From: a gamma proteobacterium NOR5-3
Lineage (GTDB): Bacteria; Pseudomonadota; Gammaproteobacteria; Pseudomonadales; Halieaceae
DNA: 64,000 nt
Assembly: GCA_000158155.1 (NCBI GenBank)
Contig: DS999406.1
Coordinates: forward strand, 330,466-394,465
Reading direction: 5' to 3'
Positions 1-9,376 of this stretch are shown here, piece after piece. How positions within the stretch are numbered: the first letter of the stretch is position 1; the number at the start of each line of letters is the position of its first letter. The translations under genes were made by a program, and so were the position numbers. Below the pieces are notes generated by a model. It made no database searches, had not been told where the DNA came from, and worked only from the letters and a program-made list of their open reading frames with translations.

Positions 1-146
1 ATACCGACCAGATAGGGACTCATGTCCTTATTGCCAATGGCAAAGCCTTCTACGCTGCTGGTGCGTCGCATGCCCACATAGGACAACCAATACACGAGAG
101 CGACGTAAGCGAGAGTCAAAGCATACTTGAAGAACTCAGCAGACAT
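1..146 (-). CDS. Solute:sodium symporter (SSS family), N-terminal part
   Basis: Only the first 48 codons or so lie in the window; the rest is beyond the left edge. The reading gives a short hydrophilic start, one hydrophobic segment (about residues 7-22) and then the stretch GFAIGNKDMSPYLVG. That stretch resembles the first loop of solute:sodium symporters, which couple sodium entry to uptake of organic solutes. An in-frame ATG at 155 is possible, but the ATG at 146 has an AGGGA box about 8 bases upstream and is preferred. The gene diverges from the TetR-type regulator at 258, which may control it. The substrate cannot be told. Confidence 0.7.
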   Translation of the reverse strand, partial: MSAEFFKYALTLAYVALVYWLSYVGMRRTSSVEGFAIGNKDMSPYLVG

Positions 147-257
147 GGTTGTCATTTCCCTGCGATTTCTGACAGACTATTCAACAAGCGTTGAATGCGC
201 AAGCGGAAGGCCCCAAAGCAGAGCCTTTACAAATGGCGCCGGGTGACAGGAACCGCA

Positions 258-902
258 ATGAATAAAAAAAACAGCATCCCCAAACGTGAGCGCATCCTTG
301 ATGCGGCGGAAGAGCTCTTCGCAGAGCACGGCTACGACGGCGTCACGCTCAGGCAGATAGCCACCACCGCCGGTGTCGATGTTGCCCTGGCAAACTATCA
401 TTTTGGTAAGAAGCTGGACTTGTTTCAGGCAGTGTTTAACCGCCGGGCAGAGCTGCTCAACGGTGCGCGCCGGGAGGCATTACATGCCTGCCAGGTGTCT
501 TCGGGAAAAAAAGGCCCCAGCGTTGAGCAGATCATTGAAGCGTTCTTAAGGCCTCTGGAAATCACCCAGGAAACCGGGGACGAGGGCTGGCGGCACTATC
601 TGGCACTTATCGCCTACATCAACAACTCGCCCTATTGGGGCCCGCGCATGATGTCCTCGCTGTTTGACGAACTGGTGCAGGAGTTCATCGAAGCGCTGAA
701 AAAGGCCCTCCCCAAAGCCAGCGAGGCGGATATCTATTGGTGCTATCACAATCTCTCTGGCGCACTCACGTTGACCCTGGCGAACACCGGCCGAATCGAC
801 AAGTTATCCCGGGGGCATTGTCACAGCGCGGACTTTCAAGCCGCCTATGACCATATGATTCCTTTCACGGCAGCAGGGTTTCGCAAAATCTGCGGCGGCT
901 AA
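258..902 (+). CDS. TetR/AcrR-family transcriptional regulator
   Basis: This is a 214-residue one-component repressor. The N-terminal region ERILDAAEELFAEHGYDGVT followed by LRQIATTAGVDVALANYHF is the classic TetR helix-turn-helix (about residues 10-55); the C-terminal helical part should bind a ligand and dimerise. An upstream in-frame ATG at 195 exists, but the ATG at 258 has AGGA about 7 bases upstream and starts right before the conserved domain. It is transcribed away from the symporter gene at the left edge, with about 110 bases between the two starts. That spacing suits an auto-regulator that also controls the divergent transporter. The ligand is unknown. Confidence 0.85.
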   Translation: MNKKNSIPKRERILDAAEELFAEHGYDGVTLRQIATTAGVDVALANYHFGKKLDLFQAVFNRRAELLNGARREALHACQVSSGKKGPSVEQIIEAFLRPLEITQETGDEGWRHYLALIAYINNSPYWGPRMMSSLFDELVQEFIEALKKALPKASEADIYWCYHNLSGALTLTLANTGRIDKLSRGHCHSADFQAAYDHMIPFTAAGFRKICGG

Positions 903-918
903 CGGGCCCGTCGATCCG

Positions 919-2451
919 CTAATCGCGGATAAACGCTGAAAGGTCGTTATGGAATTTTTCCATAGAGGCCGGATGCAGATACATCATGTGTCCAGCTTCG
1001 TAGAGCTCAAGGCTGAGGTTCTCTCGCAGTGATGCCGGCAGATCAATGTGATCAATGAAATACTGCGTAGCACCATAAGGCGTGGCCAGATCATAAAGTC
1101 CCTGCTGCACCAGTACCCGCATATGTGGACTCTGGGTCATGGCATAGGCCAGATCCACTGCCGTATTGGGCACGGGCTCCGTACCGCCACCGGGCTGTGC
1201 GTGGCGCTGATCCCAGCTGGCCCACAGACCCGCCGAGCCCACATACGCACGATCCGTTTTCACGCCCAGGGCCTCACGGTAATAGTCGTTAAACGTGGCC
1301 AAAAAAGCAGGACCGACGGAAGGAAAGAACGGGTCGTAACGAAATCTTTCGCCATTGTGCCCAATGCCCGGGCCGACAAAGCGAGAATCAATACGTCCTA
1401 CGGTCTGCCGTCGATCGCGCAGCAGCTCTTTGGCGAAACGCTGCTCGTCAATACGCAGGTTGGCCCTGTCCCAATACTGAGCGCTGATACCGGTAAAGCG
1501 CTCCATACCCGCCAACACGGCCTGACGCTCTTTTGCCGTGGCGCGATGCCCTTTTAACAGCAATGCGGCATATTCCCCGCGGGCAAAACGATCTGCCTCA
1601 GCGATAAAATCCATAACGTCGTCTGGGCGGCTATCAATAGCGTTGTGGTACCAGGCGGTTGCGGCGTAGGTACTGAAATAATTGATGTAGGGCAGGTCAT
1701 TTGTGCCACCCGCGTTCCCCGCGAGAAAGTCCATGTAGGGCGACACCAGAATCACGCCGTTGAGCGCCATGCTGTGGCGCGTCAACAGCCTGTATGCCAC
1801 GCCGCCGGAGCGGACACCGCCGTAGCTCTCGCCAAGAAGGTACTTTGGCGACTGCCATCGCCCGGTGTCTGAGACATAGCGAACGATAAAATTGGAAACG
1901 GACTCGATGTCCTTATCCACCCCCCAGAAGTCCTCGCCTTTGGCATCACCCACGGGGCGAGAAAATCCAGTGCCAACGGGATCAATCATGACCAAGTCGG
2001 CTTTGTCGAGCACAGAAAACTCATTGTTCACGCGGACAAAAGGTCCTTCTGTATTGAACTCAAGATCTTCGACCTGGGTCCTCTGGGGGCCAAGAATTCC
2101 CATATGTAGCCACATGGAGGCGGAGCCGGGGCCACCGTTGTAGGCAAACAGGATGGGCCGCGTTTTTTTGTCTCCACCTTTGCGAACGTAGGCGGTATAG
2201 CCAAAGTGAGCGATTTCATTGCCATCGTCGTCTTTCATTTCCAGCGTCCCCGCGGTCGCTGTGTATTCAAAAGACTGGCCATCGATACTTACCGAGCCCG
2301 TGCTCTGTACATGCAGGGGTTCCGGAGTTTTAGTCGCCTTATCGCCTTTCGTTTCATGGTGATCGCCGAATGCATTAGCACCGGCTAATAGGCAAAACAC
2401 TAATGCCATTGTCCTCGGCAGTGCAGGCGTCAGCGCATGCATTATTCTCAT
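919..2451 (-). CDS. Secreted serine carboxypeptidase-like peptidase (S10 family)
   Basis: A 510-residue protein of the S10 carboxypeptidase family (alpha/beta hydrolase fold), which removes C-terminal residues from peptides. The nucleophile motif GESYGG is present (LLGESYGGVRSGG). The usual Asp and His lie towards the C-terminus, in LYDLATPYGA and EAGHMMYLH. An upstream glycine-rich stretch AYNGGPGSASMWLHMG matches the family oxyanion region. The ATG at 2451 is chosen because GGAGAG lies about 5 bases upstream and the protein then begins with a signal peptide (hydrophobic core ALVFCLLAGANAFG, cleavage near residue 25-30). It probably acts in the periplasm or outside the cell. It stands alone, convergent with the TetR gene. 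Confidence 0.85.
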   Translation of the reverse strand: MRIMHALTPALPRTMALVFCLLAGANAFGDHHETKGDKATKTPEPLHVQSTGSVSIDGQSFEYTATAGTLEMKDDDGNEIAHFGYTAYVRKGGDKKTRPILFAYNGGPGSASMWLHMGILGPQRTQVEDLEFNTEGPFVRVNNEFSVLDKADLVMIDPVGTGFSRPVGDAKGEDFWGVDKDIESVSNFIVRYVSDTGRWQSPKYLLGESYGGVRSGGVAYRLLTRHSMALNGVILVSPYMDFLAGNAGGTNDLPYINYFSTYAATAWYHNAIDSRPDDVMDFIAEADRFARGEYAALLLKGHRATAKERQAVLAGMERFTGISAQYWDRANLRIDEQRFAKELLRDRRQTVGRIDSRFVGPGIGHNGERFRYDPFFPSVGPAFLATFNDYYREALGVKTDRAYVGSAGLWASWDQRHAQPGGGTEPVPNTAVDLAYAMTQSPHMRVLVQQGLYDLATPYGATQYFIDHIDLPASLRENLSLELYEAGHMMYLHPASMEKFHNDLSAFIRD

Positions 2452-2545
2452 AATTCTCTCCGGTTCGTTAAATTGATCAGTGGCATTCTTGGTGCGGTTC
2501 CAACCTGCCGGGCGGTAGCTAGACAAGTACTCAAGGTCACCGCTT

Positions 2546-2908
2546 TTAAGTGCCCAAAGGCGCCGAAATCGCAAGCTCGTGCTGAAAGTCTTTTTCTATT
2601 TGCTGCTGAAGCTCGTAACGCCCGGCACCCTGACGCTTGGACGAATCCTTGATGCGTTCCTGGTAGCGCTGCTTGCGATTGGCCGCCACCGCTGCAGCAA
2701 AACGTTCCGTCTCGACTTCGCCGGCGATAAGTGCCTCCACCAAAGCGATATCAATACCCAGACGATAGGCGATTCGGTTTGGACGAATCTGGTGCGCGTG
2801 AAACTTCGCCACCGCCGCAATTTGCTCCTCGGGTTCCAGCGTGCAGACCCGCGAATATCCAAAAGGTGGGGACGGTGTTCGAGTATCGTTTTCGCTACTG
2901 TTTTGCAT
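2546..2908 (-). CDS. Conserved hypothetical protein, HTH-like
   Basis: A 120-residue soluble protein of unknown function, not recognised as a named family. The middle (FHAHQIRPNRIAYRLGIDIA followed by LVEALIAGEVE) reads like a helix-turn-helix of the homeodomain or resolvase type. The C-terminal half is highly charged and probably helical. Start choice is uncertain because no strong ribosome-binding site is visible before the ATG at 2908. It lies 94 bases upstream of the S10 peptidase on the same strand and could be co-transcribed. Competing frames in this stretch look less protein-like. Confidence 0.55.
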   Translation of the reverse strand: MQNSSENDTRTPSPPFGYSRVCTLEPEEQIAAVAKFHAHQIRPNRIAYRLGIDIALVEALIAGEVETERFAAAVAANRKQRYQERIKDSSKRQGAGRYELQQQIEKDFQHELAISAPLGT

Positions 2909-3073
2909 CGGCGCTTTCTAGCATCGCAATACGCCTGTGACAAGGCGGCAGTAAGTTGAGTCAGACTTTTGTCGTACCTCTGCGCAGAGTCCCCAAGAAC
3001 AAATTGCTCAAAAAACACTCAATCACGGCTATACTGGGAGGCTAGGTTTAACTACTGCTACTGGAGAAGAATA

Positions 3074-4534
3074 ATGAATGCACCTCAGACAGCCGCGAAC
3101 GTCGCCGATGCCGAAATGCTCATGCAGAGCGTTCTTGAAGCACAACGAAGCGACTATATTGCGGAAGGCGGCGTGAGCGCCGCTACCCGCCGCGATCGGC
3201 TAAGCCGCGGTATTGATGTGTGCATCAGGTATCAGGACAAGATGATCGATGCGCTCAACACCGACTTTAGCTGCCGCCCCCGGGAAGTGACCCTGCTGAC
3301 GGACGTAGCCGCCTCCATTACGCCGCTCAAGCACTGCCACAAGCACCTGGAAAAATGGATGCGCAGTGAAAAACGTCCCACCATGTTCCCCGTGAACCTG
3401 CTGGGTGGCCGTTCTTCTATCGAGTACCAGCCCAAAGGCGTGGTAGGCATCATCTCTCCCTGGAACTTCCCCGTGAACCTGACCTTTGGTCCCCTTGCCG
3501 GTGTTTTGGCCGCAGGCAACCGCGCCATGGTCAAGCCCTCTGAGTTCACCCCCGCCACCTCAGAGGTCATGGCGGAAATGGTCGCTGACGCCTGGGATGA
3601 AAAAGAAGTCGCAATTTTCACCGGCGGCCCCGAGGTCGGACAGGCCTTTTCCGGACTGCCCTTCGATCACCTGGTCTTCACCGGTGCTACAAGCATCGCC
3701 AGACACATCATGGCCGCCGCCTCGCGCAATCTGGTACCGGTCACCCTGGAGCTTGGCGGAAAGTCACCGGTGATTATTTCCCGCGACGTCGATCTGACCA
3801 TGGCGGTGCAGCGCATCATGCTGGGCAAAACGTTGAATGCGGGACAGATCTGCCTGGCGCCGGACTACCTCATGGTGCCCGAGGAGCGTCTTAGCGAGAT
3901 TGTTGCCGCCCTTAAATCTGTTACCGAAGAGATGTATCCCAAGCTGCTGGACAACCCGGAGTACACCTCGGTCGTCAACGAGCGTCACTACCAGCGTCTC
4001 AACAGCTACCTGGCCGACGCTGCCGAGCGCGGTGTAACCACGACGACCATCAATCCGGCGAACGAGGACTTTGCCTCACAGCAGGGCACCTTCAAGATTC
4101 CACCCACGCTGGTGGTCAATCCACCGGAGGACAGCAAGGTGATGGAAGAAGAAATCTTCGGGCCTATCCTGCCGATCAAGACTTACAAGGACTTCTCGGA
4201 GACCATCGATTACGTCAACGCACATCCACGGCCCCTGGGCGCCTACTACTTCGGCAAGAACAAGGACGAAGAAGAAGCCGTGCTGAAACGCACCACCTCC
4301 GGCGGCGTCACTATCAATGACGTGATCATGCACATCATGCAAGAAGAGCTTCCCTTCGGAGGCGTAGGTCCCAGCGGCATGGGCGCTTATCATGGTCATG
4401 ACGGGTTCAAGACCTTCAGTCACGCCAAAGCTGTTTTCCGCCAGTCACGCTTCAACATTGGCAAGCTCGGCGGCATGCTGCCTCCCTATGGGCCTGCTAC
4501 GGAAAAGACCATCAAGATGCAGGTCAAAAAGTAA
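3074..4534 (+). CDS. Coniferyl-aldehyde-type aldehyde dehydrogenase
   Basis: A 486-residue NAD(P)-dependent aldehyde dehydrogenase, most like the coniferyl aldehyde dehydrogenase branch. It oxidises aldehydes to acids in the cytoplasm. Signatures in order: the substrate-entry region GIISPWNFPVNLTFGPLAGV, a nucleotide-binding loop FTGATSIARHI, the general-base glutamate in VTLELGGKSPVII, and the catalytic cysteine in NAGQICLAPDY. The C-terminal EEIFGPILPI and LPFGGVGPSGMG are also typical. The ATG at 3074 is preferred over an upstream in-frame start because GGAGAAG lies about 4-10 bases ahead of it. The natural substrate is not determinable here. Confidence 0.88.
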   Translation: MNAPQTAANVADAEMLMQSVLEAQRSDYIAEGGVSAATRRDRLSRGIDVCIRYQDKMIDALNTDFSCRPREVTLLTDVAASITPLKHCHKHLEKWMRSEKRPTMFPVNLLGGRSSIEYQPKGVVGIISPWNFPVNLTFGPLAGVLAAGNRAMVKPSEFTPATSEVMAEMVADAWDEKEVAIFTGGPEVGQAFSGLPFDHLVFTGATSIARHIMAAASRNLVPVTLELGGKSPVIISRDVDLTMAVQRIMLGKTLNAGQICLAPDYLMVPEERLSEIVAALKSVTEEMYPKLLDNPEYTSVVNERHYQRLNSYLADAAERGVTTTTINPANEDFASQQGTFKIPPTLVVNPPEDSKVMEEEIFGPILPIKTYKDFSETIDYVNAHPRPLGAYYFGKNKDEEEAVLKRTTSGGVTINDVIMHIMQEELPFGGVGPSGMGAYHGHDGFKTFSHAKAVFRQSRFNIGKLGGMLPPYGPATEKTIKMQVKK

Positions 4535-4564
4535 GAGTATCGACTGACGCAGCCAGGTCACACC

Positions 4565-5632
4565 GTGCAACAGCGTGTAACGACTCGCGCACGGTGTGTT
4601 GCTACCCTCAGGAGTATCAGCCTGCTCTGCATTTTGGCTCAGGGGGGTTGCACCATGACAACCGAACAACCGATCGTCATCGCCCATCGCGGCGCCAGCG
4701 CTTACCTTCCCGAGCACACGCTGCCCGCCAAAGCCATGGCCCATGCCATGGGTGCGGATTTTATCGAGCAGGACGTAGTCCTCACTCGCGACGGCACGCC
4801 CATTGTTCTACACGACATTCATCTGGACTCCACCACCAATGTGGCAGAGGTGTTTGCCGATCGGGCACGGGCCGACGGCCGCTTCTATGCGATTGATTTC
4901 ACTCTGGAGGAGATTCGTCGCCTGAAGGCTCATGAGCGCCGAACCCCCAATGGAGAAGCCGTGTTCCCCCACCGCTTTCCGGCCATTGAGGGACTGTCCG
5001 GGGTGCCCACACTCGCAGAAGAAATCGCGCTCATCGACGGACTCAACCGCAGTCGCGAGCATCAGGCGGGACTCTACGTAGAGATGAAGGCAAGCGCCTT
5101 TCACGCCAGTGAGGGACAGGACCTTCCTGCGGCGGTGATGCAGGTGCTCAAAGACAGTGGCTGGGATCAGCGTAAAGATCGGGTGTTTCTGCAAAGCTTT
5201 GAACCCGACGCGCTTCGCCAACTCAAATACGAGCTAAAAACTGTACTCCCCCTGGTGCAGTTAATCGCCGAGAACGCCTGGGACGAAAGCGGCAGCGTGG
5301 ACTTTGACGCTATGCGCACTGACGCGGGCCTGGACGCCGTGGCCGAATATGCCGATGGCATCGGGCCGTGGCTGATGCAGCTTTATTTGGGCGTAGACGA
5401 TCAAGGCGGGCAACAAATCACGGATCTGGCGAGCCGCGCTCACGCGCGAGGCCTGGTTGTTCATCCCTACACGTTTCGTGCGGACCAATTGCCACCGGGA
5501 ATTGATAGTTTTGAAGCACTGCATCAGCTGTTTTTCGAAGACCTGCAGGTAGATGGTGTCTTTAGCGACTTTCCTGATCGCAGCCGGGCGCTCAGCGAAA
5601 AGTTCGCTAACACAACAAAGCCCTCGCCTTGA
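4565..5632 (+). CDS. glpQ: Glycerophosphodiester phosphodiesterase
   Basis: This protein hydrolyses glycerophosphodiesters to glycerol 3-phosphate and an alcohol. The GlpQ signature IAHRGASAYLPEHTLPAKAM, the metal-binding stretch GADFIEQDVVLTRDGTPIVL and the His-Asp that follows (VLHDIHLD) are all present. The closing FSDFP is also typical of the GDPD barrel. The start is ambiguous. The GTG at 4565 adds a leader with a hydrophobic stretch ending in LAQGGC, an imperfect lipobox, and would give an exported lipoprotein. The ATG at 4655 has a strong AGGGGGG box 7 bases upstream and would give a 325-residue cytoplasmic enzyme. GlpQ enzymes are usually periplasmic, so the longer form is listed. Confidence 0.82.
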   Translation: MQQRVTTRARCVATLRSISLLCILAQGGCTMTTEQPIVIAHRGASAYLPEHTLPAKAMAHAMGADFIEQDVVLTRDGTPIVLHDIHLDSTTNVAEVFADRARADGRFYAIDFTLEEIRRLKAHERRTPNGEAVFPHRFPAIEGLSGVPTLAEEIALIDGLNRSREHQAGLYVEMKASAFHASEGQDLPAAVMQVLKDSGWDQRKDRVFLQSFEPDALRQLKYELKTVLPLVQLIAENAWDESGSVDFDAMRTDAGLDAVAEYADGIGPWLMQLYLGVDDQGGQQITDLASRAHARGLVVHPYTFRADQLPPGIDSFEALHQLFFEDLQVDGVFSDFPDRSRALSEKFANTTKPSP

Positions 5633-5674
5633 ACGTCAAACAATGAAAGTCTTGATGTTTTTAAAGTCTCTACC

Positions 5675-6049
5675 TTGAACTACGATGACGCGCGCAATTA
5701 TCTGTTAGCACGTCCGGAGGCCTGGGAAGACTACCCTTTTGGCCCCGGGGTGGCGGTCATTAAGGTTCTGGATAAAATGTTTGCAACACTGGGAACCGAG
5801 GATGGCGTGGCGCGTATGAACCTCAAATGCGAGCCCAATGAAGCACTGATGCTTCGCGATATCTTCGACGCGGTACTGCCCGGCTACCACATGAACAAAC
5901 GGCACTGGAATACGGTGCTCCTTGACCAAAGCATCCCCAGAGGTGAAATCGAGCGCATGATCGACAACTCCTACGCTCTGGTGATTCAGGGGCTACCGAG
6001 CCGGCAGCGCAAAGCCTTACAAATGAGAACAGGGCAAGAAATTACGTGA
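5675..6049 (+). CDS. MmcQ/YjbR-family protein
   Basis: A 124-residue protein of the MmcQ/YjbR family, small CyaY-like folds whose members are thought to bind DNA. The typical opening (ARNYLLARPEAWEDYPFGPG) and the later KRHWNTVLLD and YALVIQGLP are clear. The only fitting start is a TTG at 5675; the nearby ATGs at 5643 and 5655 are in another frame. The stop overlaps the GTG of pyruvate kinase by four bases (GTGA), so translation of the two genes is probably coupled. No role for the pairing is known to me. Confidence 0.8.
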   Translation: MNYDDARNYLLARPEAWEDYPFGPGVAVIKVLDKMFATLGTEDGVARMNLKCEPNEALMLRDIFDAVLPGYHMNKRHWNTVLLDQSIPRGEIERMIDNSYALVIQGLPSRQRKALQMRTGQEIT

Positions 6050-7494
6050 GCACCAAAGTAAATCGACGCACCAAAATAGTTGCAACCATTGGTCCGGCCA
6101 GCGAAAGCGCAGAAGCTATCGGGCAACTGCTGGAAGCCGGTGTGGACGTATTCAGACTGAACTTCAGCCATGGCTCTATCGACCAGCACGCGGCAGTCGC
6201 AGAACGTATTCGTAAGCAATCGGCGATACACGGGCGCTACGTCGGCATCCTGGCTGATTTGCAGGGCCCCAAAATCCGCATCAGCAGCTTTAGTAGTGAC
6301 AGCATCAAGCTCAGTGTGGGCGATCGCTTCAGGCTGGACAGCGGCATTGCGGAGGATGGTGGCGATCAGCGGGGAGTCGGCTTTACTTATCTGCCCATGC
6401 TGGACAGCCTTCAAAGCGGTGACATCCTGTTACTGGACGACGGCCGCATTCGATTGCGCGTCGACGATGTGGAGAAGTCAGCGGTAGATTGCACCGTGAT
6501 CGTGGGCGGCAAACTTGGATCACGCAAAGGTATCAATCGCCTGGGCGGAGGTATTGCAGCGCCGGCACTCACCGACAAAGACATCGAGGATATCGCAGGG
6601 TTGGATCGTATCGCACCGGACTATGTGGCGATCTCTTTTGTATCAAGCCTTGCAGACATCGAGCACGCCAAGTCACTGCTTGAAGCGCAGAATCTATCCG
6701 TAGCGGTGATCGCCAAGATTGAGCGTGCCGAGGTCGTTGCAGACGATGACATTCTCAATGGGATTCTCAAGGCCTCAGACGGCGTCATGGTGGCCCGAGG
6801 AGATCTGGGCGTAGAAGTGGGCGATGCAGAGCTCATTGGTATACAAAAAGATCTGATTTCCCGGGCGCGGCGCATGGACCGACTGGTCATCACAGCGACT
6901 CAAATGATGGAATCCATGATCAGCAACTCTATGCCCACGCGCGCCGAGGTCTTTGACGTAGCTAACGCGGTTCTTGATGGTACGGACGCCGTCATGCTGT
7001 CTGCAGAAACCGCCGTTGGCGAATACCCGGTAGAAGTGGTTAAAGCCATGGCCGATGCCGCGCTGGGCGCAGAGCGTCATCCGGTGGCGCGCACTTCACG
7101 CTACCGTCTGGAAAGACAGTTTGCCAGTGCTCAGGAAACCATTGCCATGTCGGCGATCTATGCGGCCAATCACTACGGCAATGTTCGGGGTATCGCCTCT
7201 CTTACCGAGTCGGGAACGACGCCGCTACTTATGTCGCGGCTCAGCTCGGGGCTGCCTATTTTTGCGCTGTCCAATAAACCCCGCACGCTCTCACGGCTAA
7301 GCTTGTGTCGGGGGGTCATTCCCTTGTACTTCGACGCCAGTTCCTTCGAGCATGACGACATTGAAGTCAGCGCCATTGAGTATCTACGCGACAACGACCT
7401 CCTTTCGAAGGGCGATTCGCTGTTGCTCACGCGAGGTGAGGTCATGGGCACCCCGGGCGATACCAATATTATGAAGATTCTGCCCGTAGGCTGA
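6046..7494 (+). CDS. pyk: Pyruvate kinase
   Basis: A 482-residue pyruvate kinase, converting phosphoenolpyruvate and ADP to pyruvate and ATP. It opens with the family pattern RRTKIVATIGPASESAEAI and VDVFRLNFSHG. The active-site lysine region is VAVIAKIERAEVV, followed by DGVMVARGDLGVEV and the ATQMMESMI helix. DAVMLSAETAVGEYPVEVV precedes the C-terminal regulatory domain. The GTG start overlaps the stop of the YjbR-like gene. An insertion sequence sits 68 bases downstream of the stop, so any native terminator may have been displaced; none is evident before the element. Confidence 0.96.
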   Translation: MSTKVNRRTKIVATIGPASESAEAIGQLLEAGVDVFRLNFSHGSIDQHAAVAERIRKQSAIHGRYVGILADLQGPKIRISSFSSDSIKLSVGDRFRLDSGIAEDGGDQRGVGFTYLPMLDSLQSGDILLLDDGRIRLRVDDVEKSAVDCTVIVGGKLGSRKGINRLGGGIAAPALTDKDIEDIAGLDRIAPDYVAISFVSSLADIEHAKSLLEAQNLSVAVIAKIERAEVVADDDILNGILKASDGVMVARGDLGVEVGDAELIGIQKDLISRARRMDRLVITATQMMESMISNSMPTRAEVFDVANAVLDGTDAVMLSAETAVGEYPVEVVKAMADAALGAERHPVARTSRYRLERQFASAQETIAMSAIYAANHYGNVRGIASLTESGTTPLLMSRLSSGLPIFALSNKPRTLSRLSLCRGVIPLYFDASSFEHDDIEVSAIEYLRDNDLLSKGDSLLLTRGEVMGTPGDTNIMKILPVG

Positions 7495-7562
7495 ACGAGC
7501 TGTTAATTTTCGTGTTGGTTATGCAGTGCACATTTGCAGGCGACCCAGGGCCGCTTTAGCCT

Positions 7563-7578
7563 GAGGCTGTGTGAAAAC
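7563..7578. repeat. Left terminal inverted repeat of the IS
   Basis: GAGGCTGTGTGAAAAC, matching the complement of 9239-9254 at all 16 positions. It is preceded directly by GCCT, the proposed target duplication. Confidence 0.9.
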
Positions 7579-7624
7579 GCTGCTTCGAGATATGCTACCG
7601 CTGTCGTAGTAACTCGAGATTCTG

Positions 7625-9064
7625 ATGAAGCGTTTCGTAGAAGGCGAAGATCGAAGCCAAGGCACGTTATTTCCCGAACGGCTCGATGACTACATCGCAG
7701 ACGATAACCCCGTAAGAGTCATTGATGCCTTTGTTGAGGAACTCGATCTGGCTGATCTGGGTTTTGAGCGAGTTCAACCGCAAGCCACCGGCCGCCCTGG
7801 CTACCATCCGGCATCACTGTTAAAGATCTACGTGTACGGCTACCTCAACCGGATTCAATCCAGTCGCCGGCTGGAGCGCGAGACACAGCGCAATGTCGAG
7901 ATGATGTGGCTCACCGGCCGATTAATGCCGGACTTCAAAACCATTGCCGATTTCAGGAAGGACAACGGCAAAGCCATACGCCGCGTCTGCCGGGAGTTTA
8001 TTGATCTATGCCGCTCTATGGAGATGTTCACCCAAGCCATCGTGGCTATTGATGGCAGCAAGTTCAAAGCGGTCAACAGCAAGGATCGGAACGATACCAA
8101 GGCGAGTATGAAGCGCCGCATCGCCAGAGTAGAGCAGCACATCGAGCGATACCTGTCGCTGCTGGACGACGTCGACAAGGACGAGCCATCGGTGCGGGAT
8201 ACAAAGGTGCCGGAACTGGAAGACAAGATTGCTGCGCTCAAGGAGCGAATGCAGCAATTAAAAAAGCGTGAGCGCGATGTACTCGCGCACCCCGACCAGC
8301 AAATCTCTGAGACCGACCCGGATTCCCGCCTGATGAAGAAAGGCGGCATGGGTTCACAAGTGAGCTACAACGTTCAAACGGCCGTCGACACAAGGCACAA
8401 GCTGATCGTTGCGCACGACGTCACCAATGCCGCCGTTGACAGGAATCAACTCTTCCCGCTAGCAGGACTGACCCAGCACACGCTGCAACAAGACGAGATT
8501 AAGGTATTGGCCGACCGAGGTTATTACAAAGGCAGAGCCATAAAAGACTGCTACGACGCAGGTATCCAAGTGTTGGTCCCTAAAATCCTGACGTCCGGCA
8601 GCAAGGCGGCGGGCCGTTTTGGCAAACAAGACTTTCACTACGAGGAAGCAGCAGATCAGTATCGATGCCCGGCTGGGGAAATATTGCAGCGGCGGTTTAA
8701 CACAGTTGAAGCAGGCAACGTGCTGCATGTGTACTTTGCACCGGTCTCGGTGTGCAGGAACTGCGCGTTAAAATCACAATGCATGACGAGCGCGCAGCGC
8801 CGGATACGGCGCTGGGAACACGAAGACCTGCTGGACACTATGGAGCAGGAATTACGCAATACGCCTGATGCCATGTCGGTACGATCGCAAACGGTAGAGC
8901 ATCCCTTTGGGACACTCAAAGCCTGGATGGGGTCGACTCACTTCCTGACGAGGCGGCTGAAGAATGTCCGCACGGAGATGAGCTTGCATGTCCTGGCTTA
9001 CAATCTGCGGCGAATGATGAGCATTATGGGCGTGGTGCCGTTAATGGAGGCGATACGAGCCTAA
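7625..9064 (+). CDS. IS1182-family transposase
   Basis: A full-length 479-residue DDE transposase. It begins with the family-typical opening GTLFPERLDDYIADDNPVRV. Probable catalytic acids are Asp143 (VAIDGSKFKAV), Asp297 (VLADRGYYKGRA) and Glu425 (SQTVEHPFGTLKAW). Residues about 165-220 form a charged, probably coiled-coil insertion between the first and second acids. A cysteine set (C348, C377, C380, C386) may bind a metal, as in related transposases. It is the only gene of the element and has no frameshift or stop, so it is probably functional. Confidence 0.93.
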   Translation: MKRFVEGEDRSQGTLFPERLDDYIADDNPVRVIDAFVEELDLADLGFERVQPQATGRPGYHPASLLKIYVYGYLNRIQSSRRLERETQRNVEMMWLTGRLMPDFKTIADFRKDNGKAIRRVCREFIDLCRSMEMFTQAIVAIDGSKFKAVNSKDRNDTKASMKRRIARVEQHIERYLSLLDDVDKDEPSVRDTKVPELEDKIAALKERMQQLKKRERDVLAHPDQQISETDPDSRLMKKGGMGSQVSYNVQTAVDTRHKLIVAHDVTNAAVDRNQLFPLAGLTQHTLQQDEIKVLADRGYYKGRAIKDCYDAGIQVLVPKILTSGSKAAGRFGKQDFHYEEAADQYRCPAGEILQRRFNTVEAGNVLHVYFAPVSVCRNCALKSQCMTSAQRRIRRWEHEDLLDTMEQELRNTPDAMSVRSQTVEHPFGTLKAWMGSTHFLTRRLKNVRTEMSLHVLAYNLRRMMSIMGVVPLMEAIRA

Positions 9065-9238
9065 GAGCTGTATTTAGCCTTATTTTGCGTTGTTCGAGGG
9101 CTGCGTAAACGGCATTACAGGCGTTCAAGAAATTTTAGCCATAAAGACCTGCTTCAATATCGCGCCGCTGACATGCCCGCTGAGTGATGGAGAGACCATT
9201 GAATAGTACTGTTTTTACAGTGCTTATCGCTGGAGCCG

Positions 9239-9254
9239 GTTTTCACACAGCCTC
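9239..9254. repeat. Right terminal inverted repeat of the IS
   Basis: GTTTTCACACAGCCTC, the exact complement of the left end at 7563-7578. It is followed directly by GCCT, the second copy of the proposed target duplication. Confidence 0.9.
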
Positions 9255-9376
9255 GCCTATTTCGAGTCGTTCGATTTCGACCAACCGAGATGTCTGCTTC
9301 CGAGCCGAGACAGACGTTCCTGCATCAGCGATCGTATGCTAGTTTGCTACAGCGAATGGCAACGGAGGCTATTGAA

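Larger units (their letters stand above)
7563..9254 (+). mobile_element. IS1182-family insertion sequence, apparently intact
   Basis: This 1692-bp element has perfect 16-bp terminal inverted repeats (GAGGCTGTGTGAAAAC at the left, its complement at the right). It is flanked on both sides by GCCT (7559-7562 and 9255-9258), which fits a 4-bp target duplication. The single transposase gene fills most of the element and is uninterrupted. It lies between pyk and a small membrane-protein gene and breaks no obvious gene. Perfect ends, the matching duplication and the intact ORF suggest a fairly recent insertion. Confidence 0.9.
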
